The notes beneath the pieces were generated by a model. The model was not told the origin of the DNA and did no database searches. It saw only the letters and a list, made by a program, of their open reading frames with translations. Below, in pieces: positions 1-9,218 of a DNA stretch of 64,000 bases (position 1 is its first letter; the number at the start of each line of letters is the position of its first letter). The stretch lies in contig NZ_JAKFFS010000002.1 in assembly GCF_021502725.1 (NCBI RefSeq), forward strand, positions 434,001 through 498,000, written 5' to 3'. Origin of the DNA: Dyadobacter sp. CY345. Lineage in GTDB: Bacteria > Bacteroidota > Bacteroidia > Cytophagales > Spirosomataceae. A program made the translations under genes and the position numbers.

Positions 1-557
1 GCTTCCGCATAGTTATATAGGTAAATATTCAATTCGTCACCAGGACCAACTACGTAGTTGGTTGGTGTAGCGATCTGCAAATCAGGGATTGGATCGAATT
101 GTTTGTTTGCGAAAATTGAATATCCGTAGATTTTCTGGCGCAAAGCAAGTTTTTCCTGTTCCTCGGCACTAAGTGTTCCGGTTGTAGATGTATTAATCTT
201 AGTCTGGTCTGCGCCTTCCTTAGGTGCATCAGGATCATTATTATCGGCAGCGGCAGCTTTTGCTTTTTCAGCGGCTTGCGCGTCGCTTGCTTTTTGTTGG
301 TTAGACTGCTGATTTGAATTTGCAGGCTGGTTTCCTTGTTGTGTTCCTTGCTGAGCTCCCTGATTTCCCTGTGCGCCTGATTGCGAGCGGGGAGTACCAG
401 ATTGGGAGCCACTTTGACTTGTTCCGGTTGATGTAGGTGCGCTAGTGGGTGCAGATTGTGGAGCGACAACCTGCGAAAGGCCTGGTAAAGAAATAATCAA
501 ACTTAAAAAATAAGGTAAGATAAATTTGCAATTTTTAGCCAACTTGAATGTGTTCAT
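1..557 (-). CDS. Polysaccharide export outer-membrane protein, N-terminal part (cut by window edge)
   Basis: The minus strand is open from an ATG at 557 down to base 1 without a stop, so the C-terminus lies outside the window. The product starts with a signal peptide (hydrophobic stretch to about residue 28, ending SLPGLSQ), then a long low-complexity linker rich in Gln, Ser, Ala and Gly (about residues 30-120). Near the edge it reads IFANKQFDPIPDLQIA followed by YVVGPGDELNIYLYNY, the start of a Poly_export domain (Wza-type) as in Bacteroidetes SLBB-domain exporters. By family it forms the outer-membrane channel for capsule or exopolysaccharide. A promoter candidate lies about 180 bp upstream. 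The family call rests on the GDEL motif region only. Start and frame are secure because there are no stops in 185 codons. Confidence 0.8.
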   Translation of the reverse strand, partial: MNTFKLAKNCKFILPYFLSLIISLPGLSQVVAPQSAPTSAPTSTGTSQSGSQSGTPRSQSGAQGNQGAQQGTQQGNQPANSNQQSNQQKASDAQAAEKAKAAAADNNDPDAPKEGADQTKINTSTTGTLSAEEQEKLALRQKIYGYSIFANKQFDPIPDLQIATPTNYVVGPGDELNIYLYNYAE

Positions 558-737
558 ATGAAGTTTATTGTACTATGAAATGCGACCGTTTCATTAAAAA
601 AATGTAATTGAGCTCTTATTTTTGCACTAAAATCAAGCTCAAATGGAATTTTAGTTTTCCTAGTTTAGGACAAAGTAAATTAGATTTTTCTTATTTTTAA
701 AGAATTTCTACTAATCGGCTCGAAACTTATTCAGGAG

Positions 738-772
738 CAAAGGTACAATAGGGTAACGATATATGACCCAAA
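738..772 (-). promoter_or_regulatory. Candidate Bacteroidetes promoter for the polysaccharide export gene
   Basis: Read on the minus strand, TTTG at 772-769 is followed after 23 bases by TACCTTTG at 745-738, matching the Bacteroidetes primary sigma consensus (-33 TTG, -7 TAnnTTTG). It points at the gene starting at 557 and implies a 5' leader of about 170 nt. The -7 element is a perfect match; the spacing is at the long end of the accepted range. Confidence 0.5.
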
Positions 773-827
773 ATATTAAAATACAACATTAATTTCATTA
801 ATATCCAAACTAGAGTATTCATAGATT

Positions 828-2702
828 ATGGAAAATAGTGCCAGCATACAATACGACGAGGATAGCATAAAGTCACTGGATTGGAAAGAACACATTCGTT
901 TGAGACCTGGAATGTACATTGGGAAGTTGGGTGACGGTTCCTCAATTGATGATGGTATCTATGTGCTTGTCAAGGAAATCGTCGACAATTCGATTGACGA
1001 GCACATGATGGGAAATGGGAAAAATATTGAAATAAAAATTTCTGAACATCGTGTCGAAGTGCGTGATTACGGACGGGGGATTCCGCTTGGTAAGGTGGTC
1101 GACTGCGTTTCAAAAATAAATACAGGCGGGAAATATGACTCCGGTGCTTTCCAAAAATCGGTAGGTTTGAACGGGGTAGGAACAAAGGCTGTAAACGCGC
1201 TTTCGCACTATTTCAAGGTCCAGTCTTTTCGTGAAGGAAAATCGAAAAATGCTGAATTTCATCAGGGAAATCTTGTCAACGAATCCGGTGAAATTGTTAC
1301 TTCTCAGCGAAATGGAACCCATATCGCTTTTGAACCCGACGGGATAATTTTCAAAAATTTCAGGTATATTCCTCAATATCTGGATAATATGATCTGGAAT
1401 TACTGTTATTTGAACGCAGGTTTGACGATCAATTTCAACGGACAGAAATACATTTCGCATAATGGTCTGATGGATCTTCTTGTCAGCAAATCTGACGCGG
1501 AATCTATCCGTTATCCTATAATTCACTTGAAAGGAGAAGATATTGAATTCGCCATGACCCACGGCAATCAATACGGTGAAGAGTATTATTCATTTGTAAA
1601 TGGTCAGTATACCACGCAGGGCGGAACACATTTGGCTGCTTTTCGGGAGGCGGTTGTTAAGGCGGTCCGTGAGCATTTTGGGAAGGATTATGCGCCTGAG
1701 GACATTCGTTCGTCTATTATTGCCGCTGTCGCGATTCGTGTGCAGGAGCCTGTTTTTGAGTCACAGACAAAAACGAAACTCGGTTCAAATACCATTACGC
1801 CAGATCCAAACAGTACAACAATTCGGACTTTTGTAAATGATTTTGTGAAGGAAAGGCTTGACAATTATCTGCACATGAACCCCGAGGCGCGCGATGCAAT
1901 GAAAAAGCGTATCGAGCAGTCGGAAAGAGAGCGTAAAGAATTGGCGGGTATTAAAAAGCTGGCGAATGACCGTGCGAAAAAAGCGAATCTGCACAACAAA
2001 AAACTTCGTGATTGCAGATTGCATTTCACTGACCTTAAAAATGAATTACGTCATGAGAGTACCTTGTTCATTACCGAAGGTGATTCAGCAAGTGGTTCAA
2101 TTACTAAGTCAAGAAATATACAAACTCAGGCAGTATTCAGTTTACGAGGTAAGCCGCTGAATTGCTTTGGGTTAAATAAAAAAATAGTCTACGAAAATGA
2201 AGAGTTTAATCTCCTTCAACATGCGCTGGACATTGAAAACGGCGTAGAAAACTTACGTTTCAACCGGATCGTTATTGCCACAGATGCGGATGTGGATGGT
2301 ATGCATATCCGATTATTGCTCATGACTTTTTTCCTTCAATTCTTTCCTGATCTGGTTCGAAATGGGCACCTTTACGTTCTGGAAACTCCGCTTTTCCGTG
2401 TTCGTAACAAAAAGGAAACTTTTTATTGCTACAATGATGACGAAAAACAGGCGGCAATAGCCAAGCTGGGAAGCAAGCCTGAGATCACAAGGTTTAAAGG
2501 ACTTGGAGAAATATCACCGGAAGAATTCGGGAAATTTATTGGAGAAGATATGCATCTGGAACCGATAATCCTGCAAAAGGAAACTTCGATTCAGAAATTG
2601 CTTACCTATTATATGGGCAAGAACACGCCGGAACGTCAGCGTTTTATTATTGATAATTTGAAAATTGAAACGAATATTGAAGAGCTGGCAATTGCTATTT
2701 AA
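828..2702 (+). CDS. parE: DNA topoisomerase IV subunit B (ParE)
   Basis: ATPase subunit of type IIA topoisomerase, which decatenates daughter chromosomes together with ParC. The 624-residue protein has the GHKL ATPase domain at the N-terminus ([10 protein letters not shown] at about 24-33, [10 protein letters not shown] at about 50-59, YGRGIP at 81-86, [13 protein letters not shown] at about 113-125). The TOPRIM domain has its acidic Glu at 417 in [11 protein letters not shown] and the DxDxD metal site at 486/488/490 in [10 protein letters not shown]. Length and the wording of the first motif ([24 protein letters not shown]) fit Bacteroidetes ParE better than GyrB. parC is not adjacent; pheA follows after 56 bp. 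No truncation or missing catalytic residue. Confidence 0.93.
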   Translation: MENSASIQYDEDSIKSLDWKEHIRLRPGMYIGKLGDGSSIDDGIYVLVKEIVDNSIDEHMMGNGKNIEIKISEHRVEVRDYGRGIPLGKVVDCVSKINTGGKYDSGAFQKSVGLNGVGTKAVNALSHYFKVQSFREGKSKNAEFHQGNLVNESGEIVTSQRNGTHIAFEPDGIIFKNFRYIPQYLDNMIWNYCYLNAGLTINFNGQKYISHNGLMDLLVSKSDAESIRYPIIHLKGEDIEFAMTHGNQYGEEYYSFVNGQYTTQGGTHLAAFREAVVKAVREHFGKDYAPEDIRSSIIAAVAIRVQEPVFESQTKTKLGSNTITPDPNSTTIRTFVNDFVKERLDNYLHMNPEARDAMKKRIEQSERERKELAGIKKLANDRAKKANLHNKKLRDCRLHFTDLKNELRHESTLFITEGDSASGSITKSRNIQTQAVFSLRGKPLNCFGLNKKIVYENEEFNLLQHALDIENGVENLRFNRIVIATDADVDGMHIRLLLMTFFLQFFPDLVRNGHLYVLETPLFRVRNKKETFYCYNDDEKQAAIAKLGSKPEITRFKGLGEISPEEFGKFIGEDMHLEPIILQKETSIQKLLTYYMGKNTPERQRFIIDNLKIETNIEELAIAI

Positions 2703-2758
2703 GAGGCAATTGATAGCCTGAAAAGACAAAATACCGATTACGAAAAATTAGATTATTT

Positions 2759-3835
2759 GTGGATTTACAACAATTAAGAGAACGTATCGACGCACTTGAC
2801 GATCAGTTGCTGACTATTCTAAACGAAAGGATGGAATTGGTTAAAAGTGTGGGAGATTTGAAACGTTCTTCCAATTCAATTATTTATCGTCCGGAACGCG
2901 AAAAGCAAATTTTGGACCGTCTCGAAAAAAGGAACAACGGGTTGTTGACACGCACAGCAATTGATGCTATCTTTTTTGAAATTTTTGCCGTTTCACGTAA
3001 TTTGGAATTACCGGAGAGAATTTCTTACCTGGGGCCGGAAGGAAGTTTTACACACCAAGCCGCGGAAAGCCGGTTCGGCGGTATGAGCGAATACCTCGTT
3101 TTGCCAACAATTCATTCCGTTTTTGAAAGTGTAGAAACAGGTCGTGCCAGGTTTGGGGTTGTTCCCATTGAAAATAATCAGGAAGGAATTGTTGTTGAAA
3201 CTGCCGATTTTCTGCGTGAAAAAGAATTAACAATTGTTGCGGAGGTATTACTGCCGATCCACTTTACATTCGCTTCGCAGTCTGATTCGTTGAAAGATAT
3301 CAAAAGGATTTATTCGAAAGATATTGCTTTCAGGCAATGCGGCAAGTTTATCGGGGAATATCTGGAAGGCTTGGGAGTTGAGCTTATCTCTGTGGATTCT
3401 ACTTCGAAAGCGGCCAAGATGGCAGCAGAAGAAGCGGATGCTGCTGCGATTTGTTCATCCATTTCAGCGCGCTTATTCGGTGTTCCGATCCTTTTTGATA
3501 ATATTGAAGATAATGATCAGAACCGAACACGTTTCCTGATCCTTTCAAAGGATGTAGTCAATCAGAAAAGTGATGATGATAAAACCACATTGATCGTAAA
3601 CCTGCCGAACACCAATCGTCCGGGGGTACTATATGAATTTTTGAAAGAATTTAATGACAGAGGAATTAACCTTACTAAAATAGAAAGCCGGCCGCTTCGC
3701 GGTGAATCAGCATTCCGGTTTTGGTTTCTGGTAGAATTTATCGGTCATATTAACGATGCACCGGTTCAGGAGATTATGCAAAAATACGGAAGCAGCCATA
3801 TCAAATGGCTTGGAAGTTATGTCCGGGTATCCTGA
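2759..3835 (+). CDS. pheA: Bifunctional chorismate mutase / prephenate dehydratase
   Basis: Converts chorismate through prephenate to phenylpyruvate in phenylalanine synthesis. The 358-residue protein carries an N-terminal AroQ chorismate mutase (LRERIDALDDQLLTILNER, residues 6-24) and a prephenate dehydratase domain from about 88 (YLGPEGSFTHQAA; catalytic T-R-F at 257-259). A C-terminal ACT domain carries the ESRP motif at 309-312, which in the family binds Phe for feedback inhibition. The start is GTG at 2759; no in-frame ATG lies close enough to replace it without losing the mutase helix. It follows parE by 56 bp on the same strand and ends before a strong hairpin terminator shared with the convergent gene. 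Confidence 0.92.
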   Translation: MDLQQLRERIDALDDQLLTILNERMELVKSVGDLKRSSNSIIYRPEREKQILDRLEKRNNGLLTRTAIDAIFFEIFAVSRNLELPERISYLGPEGSFTHQAAESRFGGMSEYLVLPTIHSVFESVETGRARFGVVPIENNQEGIVVETADFLREKELTIVAEVLLPIHFTFASQSDSLKDIKRIYSKDIAFRQCGKFIGEYLEGLGVELISVDSTSKAAKMAAEEADAAAICSSISARLFGVPILFDNIEDNDQNRTRFLILSKDVVNQKSDDDKTTLIVNLPNTNRPGVLYEFLKEFNDRGINLTKIESRPLRGESAFRFWFLVEFIGHINDAPVQEIMQKYGSSHIKWLGSYVRVS

Positions 3836-3850
3836 TTGTAAACAAAATAA

Positions 3851-3895
3851 AAAAAGCGAACGGCAACTTCTAAAAGGTTTGCCGTTCGCTTTTTT
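3851..3895. terminator. Bidirectional intrinsic terminator after pheA
   Basis: A perfect 16-bp stem (3851-3866 with 3879-3894, core GCGAACGGCAA) and a 12-nt loop, with A and T tracts on both sides. It sits between pheA (+) and the convergent 720-aa protein gene (-) and can stop both. Confidence 0.9.
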
Positions 3896-3907
3896 AATAT
3901 TGAAATA

Positions 3908-6070
3908 TTATTTTAGAACCCCGCGATACAGCGACGGCCAGTTGCCATAAAGTGTTATTGCAGTTTTCGTTCCGTCAGGCAGGCGGATATTTAATTTCCT
4001 GGTCGCTACCGGTGATTGAAATGAATCAACTCCGATTACAACAATTTTGTTTCCTTTAATAATAGCGGAAATAAACGGTTCCTTGCGATCCGCAGCCAAG
4101 GCAGCCTGACCTGTTTCAGGTTCTTTCCAGGTACCGTTCAATTCGTACGCCAGGTCCTGATTTTTACCGCCAACAATGACATCTTCGACCTGTTTTGCCA
4201 TCCAGTTGCCCAAAGCATAAAACTCTGTCGGGAAATCCCAATAACGTGGTGAATCGCCGTTTGGCTGTTCTTTATAAAAAACAGAAACATCCGTTTTTCC
4301 ATCTGCCGGATACCATTCTTTCCCCCATCCATTATCGTTCGGGTCAAAACGGTGTGCATTCGCTCCCCGGCCCGAGGGCTGGCTATCGTGCCACAAATAG
4401 TATCCATCAAAAAGAACAAGCGAAAAAAGTGACATACTGAGCGCCTGACTCGCCGGCATCATTTCCAACTGGTTTATGATCAGATCTCCCTGCGGATTTG
4501 TCGTATGGAAAAACCACGGAACGATCGGATCGCTGGACGTAGGCATATGTCTGTTCCAGGCGTAAAAAATGGATTTATTATTTTTCTGAAATGGTATCAG
4601 CTTATTGATTCGCAAGGCGTGTATACCAGAAAGTAAGGTGAAATTATTCTGAGTATTTCCCTGCTCATCAGCGACAGACGTTGGCCTTGGATAAACATCT
4701 GTCGGCGAAATATTATAGAATTTCTGAAAGCTCTCTCCATTTTTTAATGGATCGAAATTTGAATGGTTTGGATGCGGATCTTTATAGTCTTTCAGGAAAT
4801 TCGCTGGCTTTTTGTCACTCATCGTATTAAAATGCTGATTTGTGTACGCGCTTCCACCCCAATAATCAAACAAATTCATTTTCGGATGACTTTTTTTGAT
4901 TTGCTCAGCAAACCATATCAGCCGCTGTTTTACTTCCGGCGGATAATTTTGATTCCAGAACTCAAAATCAAAGGCATACACGCCATATCCTGGAACCGTA
5001 TTTGCTGCTTTTATAACTTCCTCCCGCGACAATTTTCCAAACCATGCCTGGTCTTTATCCTGGAAAAAACTTGGTGGAACTGTCCAGTGCAGCTTTTCGT
5101 AAGGAATATCTTTTTCAAAAGCAGACAAATGCGTTACCCCTCGCTTGAAATAATTCTGTGGAGACACCCAATTATTTAAACGGTAATGCATCACCAACTT
5201 TCCGGCAATGGGCTGAAATTCCGGGAACTGTGTGTCGAAATGAACATTTACCTCGCGTGAAGGAGAAAACCACGCAGGCATATCTATTTTTGTGAGCGCT
5301 GTATTTTCCTTTTTCAAACCTTGCGGAGAAATCCAGATGTTCTGCTGCCGAAGAGATCTGTTTTTAAGAGGATTCCACCAATCGTTATAGGGCGCATCGA
5401 TCCACTTGGCCGTGACGGTATAAAGATAACCGGGCTGCACTTCAACACCATTTTCCAGACCAGCCACGACAATGTTGTCAATCATGATCACCCGTGTGCG
5501 GCCATCCTGATAATTGGCAAAATCTTTTAGGAAAACCTTATTTTCTTTCATAACCGGACGGATGTCAAGCCAGTTGTCTTTGCTGCCTTGCCGGATCCAC
5601 TTTTCAGCAGCCAGAATTTCACTGTCCTGCCGTTTATTATAGTTAAATTCCGCGGTCGTCTCACAGCCCGGTTGTCCCAGACTGCTGACTTTTATCTTAG
5701 TTTTGCCTGCATTTAGGTTCAAATTTTCGAGCGTCAGCCACATTGAAGTCCGGTGCGGCACCCTTTCAAATAATTGTGTTTTGCCATTTTGTGAAATTTC
5801 AACGCGGTATGGAGCCAGTCCGCCGGCATTTGCGGCGAGCTCAAACTGCATTTCCCTGCCAATTTGTTTGTATCGACGCACCGTGAGGTCACAAGCATTG
5901 GATGCTGAATCAATCGTGATCGCAACCGGTAATGTTGAAATCTCAGTGTATGTTTTACCTTGTGAAGGTCCAAACCGGTTCCATGCCCAGAATCCTGTTC
6001 CCACAAAAACGGCAAGAGCAGTGCTGATCCAAATAATTGTTGTTTTCGACAAAATCTTTTTTTTATGCAA
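3908..6070 (-). CDS. Membrane-anchored hypothetical protein, 720 aa
   Basis: I do not recognise the family with confidence. The 720-residue protein has a short basic N-terminus and one hydrophobic segment (about residues 10-30), so it is probably anchored or exported to the periplasm. The first 180 residues look like small beta domains. The middle and C-terminal parts are rich in Trp, Tyr and Asp, with segments such as GYGVYAFDFEFWNQNY and MNLFDYWGG that resemble barrel strands of glycoside hydrolases, plus a late beta domain (about 630-720) such as often ends secreted glycosidases. A carbohydrate-active role is only an inference. It is the last gene of a minus-strand group with a beta-barrel protein and a DUF4136 lipoprotein. 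Confidence 0.7.
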   Translation of the reverse strand: MHKKKILSKTTIIWISTALAVFVGTGFWAWNRFGPSQGKTYTEISTLPVAITIDSASNACDLTVRRYKQIGREMQFELAANAGGLAPYRVEISQNGKTQLFERVPHRTSMWLTLENLNLNAGKTKIKVSSLGQPGCETTAEFNYNKRQDSEILAAEKWIRQGSKDNWLDIRPVMKENKVFLKDFANYQDGRTRVIMIDNIVVAGLENGVEVQPGYLYTVTAKWIDAPYNDWWNPLKNRSLRQQNIWISPQGLKKENTALTKIDMPAWFSPSREVNVHFDTQFPEFQPIAGKLVMHYRLNNWVSPQNYFKRGVTHLSAFEKDIPYEKLHWTVPPSFFQDKDQAWFGKLSREEVIKAANTVPGYGVYAFDFEFWNQNYPPEVKQRLIWFAEQIKKSHPKMNLFDYWGGSAYTNQHFNTMSDKKPANFLKDYKDPHPNHSNFDPLKNGESFQKFYNISPTDVYPRPTSVADEQGNTQNNFTLLSGIHALRINKLIPFQKNNKSIFYAWNRHMPTSSDPIVPWFFHTTNPQGDLIINQLEMMPASQALSMSLFSLVLFDGYYLWHDSQPSGRGANAHRFDPNDNGWGKEWYPADGKTDVSVFYKEQPNGDSPRYWDFPTEFYALGNWMAKQVEDVIVGGKNQDLAYELNGTWKEPETGQAALAADRKEPFISAIIKGNKIVVIGVDSFQSPVATRKLNIRLPDGTKTAITLYGNWPSLYRGVLK

Positions 6071-6111
6071 AACTGAAAATTAAAACAAAGTGTGTAATGG
6101 CTAAAAATTGC

Positions 6112-6774
6112 TTACCACCAACGGTAAAACAAACCCACCGAGGCATTTACTGAGGAAACTCCTTTGTCCACATAGTCGTAATCGTAGGAAGTTCCCTGGT
6201 ATTTTACCCTGATATCCGCGCCGAAGTTACCATCTTTTTTGAACAGAAATTTAGAACCAACTCCAATTCCGTAGGTCGGACGAATTTTTTGTTGCTGGTC
6301 TGCAAGAATTCCATAGTACAATGTGTAGTCCAGAATACTGGCACCGGCGCTCAATTGAACATAAGGCTGCACCCTCGCATTCTTAGGCGCGAAACTGTAA
6401 TTTGCGAACGCCTGAATCGGATATTGCATAAGTGTTCTGGTTTGGACAGCAGAAATTTCACTTCCGTCGCTTTGCTGATAAGTCGCTCTCGGAATCCTTT
6501 TTTTGAAAAAAGAATATCCCACTTCGCCACCGACAGAGAAAGAATTTTGGAAAACCCATTCCAATGCAATCGAATAATTTTCAAAAGAAGATTTGTCAAT
6601 ATAATTGCTTGAAAAAGAGCCAACCGGAATCGCTCCTGTATATCTGGCTGTTACCTGATAATGCGTGTAACGGTCATAAGGAGAGGGTAATGTATACAAT
6701 TTTGGTGCTTGTTCCTGTGCATATGCCGGAAGTATTCCAGCTAAAAGGAGTGCTGCTATGATTATTTTTTTCAT
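6112..6774 (-). CDS. Outer-membrane beta-barrel protein
   Basis: The 220-residue product starts at ATG 6774 with a clear signal peptide (MKKIIIAALLLAGILPAYAQ). An upstream in-frame GTG at 6798 would only add eight residues before it and is less likely. The rest alternates aromatic and polar residues in short strands (for example SIALEWVFQNSFSVGGEVGY and FGADIRVKYQGTSYDYDY) and ends in LFYRWW, a typical aromatic outer-membrane insertion end. It fits the OMP_b-brl families of Bacteroidetes, small barrels of unknown function. Neighbours are a DUF4136 lipoprotein (66 bp upstream) and the 720-aa protein (41 bp downstream), so the three may be co-transcribed. Confidence 0.8.
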   Translation of the reverse strand: MKKIIIAALLLAGILPAYAQEQAPKLYTLPSPYDRYTHYQVTARYTGAIPVGSFSSNYIDKSSFENYSIALEWVFQNSFSVGGEVGYSFFKKRIPRATYQQSDGSEISAVQTRTLMQYPIQAFANYSFAPKNARVQPYVQLSAGASILDYTLYYGILADQQQKIRPTYGIGVGSKFLFKKDGNFGADIRVKYQGTSYDYDYVDKGVSSVNASVGLFYRWW

Positions 6775-6840
6775 TTTAAAAATCAATTGAAAATACACGG
6801 CAAAACCGTGATAGTTAATTTATAAAGCGAATCCGCTGGG

Positions 6841-7440
6841 TTATTTAAGACTTAAATAAGTGGATTGTCCGAAAGCCGAATCCACCATTTGATCAATATA
6901 ATCCTGATTGCCAAGACCGGCGCCGCGGATCTGGGCATCCCAGATGACGTTCAATCTTTCCGCCGTGCTATCGGCATTTTTCAGATCCAGCATTGAAATT
7001 GCCCAATAACTTTCACTGGTTTCGTAGGTATAGTACCCGGGATATCCGTAAAACCCTCCATAATATCCGCCCCAATATGAAGAATAGGGATTGGAGGCTA
7101 CATTCAAATAAGTGTTGGTAATTCTGGCAGCTGTCAGGCCCACGTCAGGTTTTTTATCGACGGCCACATAAGTATATCCAAGATTCTGCATATTAGTTAT
7201 AATGCGTGTCAAAAGATCACGATCGATACTAGTAAGTGCCGTCCCCGATCTGCTGTCCTGTACAACGGTTACAGAATCTGATATGCTGAATGTTTTAAAA
7301 GATTTGAAATTGGCACTTTTATCATGGTTGGTTATAAAAACCTGTGAGTCAAGGTCAGATAAGTCATTTACCGGATCGTTACTGCATGAGGTCAGCCAAA
7401 GGGTGGCAGAAATAATTAAATATGATGCTTTTCTTAACAT
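6841..7440 (-). CDS. DUF4136 domain lipoprotein
   Basis: 199-residue lipoprotein: signal peptide with lipobox LTSC (Cys19), followed by SNDP. The body fits DUF4136: a KSFKTFSISD stretch at about 47, LLTRIITNMQNLGYTYV at about 75-91 and a DVGLTAARI strand. There is a Gly/Tyr-rich insertion (WGGYYGGFYGYPGYY, about 124-138). Family members sit on the periplasmic face or the outer membrane; the function is unknown. It is the first gene of a minus-strand group and is divergent from the DinB-like gene across 317 bp. Confidence 0.82.
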   Translation of the reverse strand: MLRKASYLIISATLWLTSCSNDPVNDLSDLDSQVFITNHDKSANFKSFKTFSISDSVTVVQDSRSGTALTSIDRDLLTRIITNMQNLGYTYVAVDKKPDVGLTAARITNTYLNVASNPYSSYWGGYYGGFYGYPGYYTYETSESYWAISMLDLKNADSTAERLNVIWDAQIRGAGLGNQDYIDQMVDSAFGQSTYLSLK

Positions 7441-7757
7441 AGCGTTACTTTGCGTTTTAGTTATCTGATTAACGAATTTTAAATTTGAATCATTTTATTT
7501 TTCTCGTTTTAGCGCGGTTATTTTTTATATTTCCGCACCTTCTCATTGTTAAGTGACTATCTGAAAAGTCATTTCGTTGTAAAGCGAAAAAATAATTTGA
7601 AATTCAAACGGCCTGGACGCAGTAGTAAAGAAATCTTTCAGGAATAGAATTTGCTGACCGCGAACTTTATTTGACAATGTCCTGTTCGTTGCTTTATTTT
7701 AGTAATATTAAAAAATCTTAAATACCTGGATAATTCGAGCTTAGATCAAAAAAATAT
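7441..7757. other. Divergent intergenic region (317 bp)
   Basis: No coding potential was seen. The region must hold the promoters of the DUF4136 gene (-) and the DinB-like gene (+). A rightward candidate for the latter is TTGACA at 7672-7677 followed after about 18 bases by TATTTTAG at 7696-7703, one base away from TAnnTTTG. A TAAATTTG at 7480-7487 also points right but lacks a TTG at a proper distance. Confidence 0.35.
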
Positions 7758-8318
7758 ATGGAAGCAAAAGAAGAAATTTTAAGGATCATAGATGTACTCA
7801 ATGATACTTATGAAAGTGAGGAAGCCTGGTATGGCCCTTCTGTTGTAGAGGCTTTGCGTGATGTAACGCCTAAAATGGCCGAGTTGAGATTAAGCGCAAA
7901 TACACACTCAATCGCGGAGATCGTTTATCACATGACGACATGGAGAATTTTTGCGGTGCGTAAAATTCAGGGTGATGAGGAATTTGATATCAAAACACTG
8001 GATAAGGACTGGAAGAAAATCCCGATTGTTGACGATTTCGAGTGGGAGGCCATTCAGATGGAGTTAAGTTTGTCGCAGGAAGAATTGGTTTCAGAACTGG
8101 AAAAGCTTGAAAATGACAGTTTTCTGGAAGAATTTGTGCCAGGAAGAGACTATTCGTATTATACCATGATTCATGGAGTGATTCAGCACGACGTTTATCA
8201 TGCCGGGCAGATTGGTCTGATCAAGAAGGCGTTGAAAGGAATGCAGATCGAGGAAGAAGATGATTTTGGCGCGTTTGACGACCGTTCAGGCACTGGAAGC
8301 GATAGTGACTACTATTGA
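7758..8318 (+). CDS. DinB family protein (four-helix metal-binding fold)
   Basis: 186 residues matching the DinB_2 / YfiT-like superfamily. Conserved histidines that bind a divalent metal in this fold are visible at IVYHMTTW (His58) and in the C-terminal helix HDVYHAGQIGLIKK (two His four residues apart). The last 20 residues are acidic and Ser/Asp-rich. In the superfamily these are thiol-dependent transferases (bacillithiol or mycothiol S-transferase-like) or of unknown activity; nothing here fixes the substrate. It is monocistronic, with its own upstream region and a terminator 135 bp downstream. Confidence 0.85.
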   Translation: MEAKEEILRIIDVLNDTYESEEAWYGPSVVEALRDVTPKMAELRLSANTHSIAEIVYHMTTWRIFAVRKIQGDEEFDIKTLDKDWKKIPIVDDFEWEAIQMELSLSQEELVSELEKLENDSFLEEFVPGRDYSYYTMIHGVIQHDVYHAGQIGLIKKALKGMQIEEEDDFGAFDDRSGTGSDSDYY

Positions 8319-8394
8319 TCTGAGTTATAGAAAATTTTGTATTTCTTGTCTTTAAAGTATTAAATAATAAGAAAAATTAATAGTTTGCATAATA

Positions 8395-8482
8395 ATTAAA
8401 GGTAGTATCCGCTTGGATACAATTTCTTTAATGGTGTGGATATATGTCAAAAGGCCACTCGGTTTATCGAGTGGCTTTTTTT
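8395..8482 (+). terminator. Double hairpin ending in an intrinsic terminator
   Basis: The first hairpin (8395-8432) has nested stems ATTAAAG/CTTTAAT and GTATCC/GGATAC with a GCTT loop. The second (8454-8475) is GCCACTCG paired with CGAGTGGC and is followed by seven T, a clear rho-independent terminator for rightward transcription. It can end the DinB-like transcript, but its distance from that stop (about 77 bp to the first hairpin) and the two-hairpin form also fit a small RNA of about 90 nt. Confidence 0.8.
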
Positions 8483-8540
8483 ATGAAATGTCTAAAATCT
8501 GTGCCACATTTGATGAAAATATTCAGAAGAACGTTAAGAT

Positions 8541-9218
8541 ATGAAAATATTAATTGTTGAAGACGAGCCCAAACTGGCTGGTTTTTTAAAACGTGGACTT
8601 GAAGAACAATCCTGGGAAGTTGAGTTGGCATATGATGGTCAGGTTGGGAAAAAAATGGCGTCCAACTATCGGTTTGATGTCATCGTTCTAGATGTAAACC
8701 TCCCGATTGTCAACGGTTACGATCTGGCTAAGCAGCTACGCAACGACGGATTGACCACACCAATTTTGTTTTTAACTGCCTTAGGCACCATCGACGATAA
8801 GTTGGATGGATTTGAAGCCGGTGGTGATGACTATTTGGTAAAGCCTTTTGAATTCAGAGAATTAATTGCCCGCATAAAAGTTCTTTCGCAGCGAAACAGC
8901 AACCGGGAACAGTCCAGTCAAATACTCAAACTGGCAGATCTGGAATTGAATCTGGACGAAAAAGTAGCGAGAAGAAGAGGAAACCGTATCGATCTGACCG
9001 CCAAAGAATTTGCTTTGCTTGAATATTTAATGCGAAACCGTGGAAGAGTTGTTTCCCGGGTTGATATTGCAGAGCAGGTGTGGGATATTCGTTTTGACAC
9101 AGGAACCAATGTTATTGATGTGTATATCAACTTTTTACGCAAAAAAGTGGATAAAGATTATGATACTAAATTGATCCATACGGTTGTTGGAATGGGTTAT
9201 ATTTTCAAAGAAGAATGA
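8541..9218 (+). CDS. OmpR/CusR-type response regulator
   Basis: 225-residue DNA-binding response regulator. The receiver domain has the acidic pair at EDE (7-9), phospho-acceptor Asp51 in VLDVNLP and the conserved Lys in DYLVKPF. It is followed by a winged-helix DNA-binding domain (LTAKEFALLEYLMRNRGRVV, then VIDVYINFLRKKVD and VVGMGYIF). The last four bases overlap the start of the cognate kinase (ATGA), so the two are translationally coupled. It is a paralogue of the regulator at 42658-43344. Probable targets are the 11-bp-phased TTAA repeats at 10597-10637, upstream of the SulP gene. Confidence 0.92.
   Translation: MKILIVEDEPKLAGFLKRGLEEQSWEVELAYDGQVGKKMASNYRFDVIVLDVNLPIVNGYDLAKQLRNDGLTTPILFLTALGTIDDKLDGFEAGGDDYLVKPFEFRELIARIKVLSQRNSNREQSSQILKLADLELNLDEKVARRRGNRIDLTAKEFALLEYLMRNRGRVVSRVDIAEQVWDIRFDTGTNVIDVYINFLRKKVDKDYDTKLIHTVVGMGYIFKEE

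Noticed and set aside
50-469. 139-codon minus-strand frame at the left edge
   Set aside because: It lies in the +1-shifted frame of the polysaccharide export gene; the true frame has signal peptide and domain motif.
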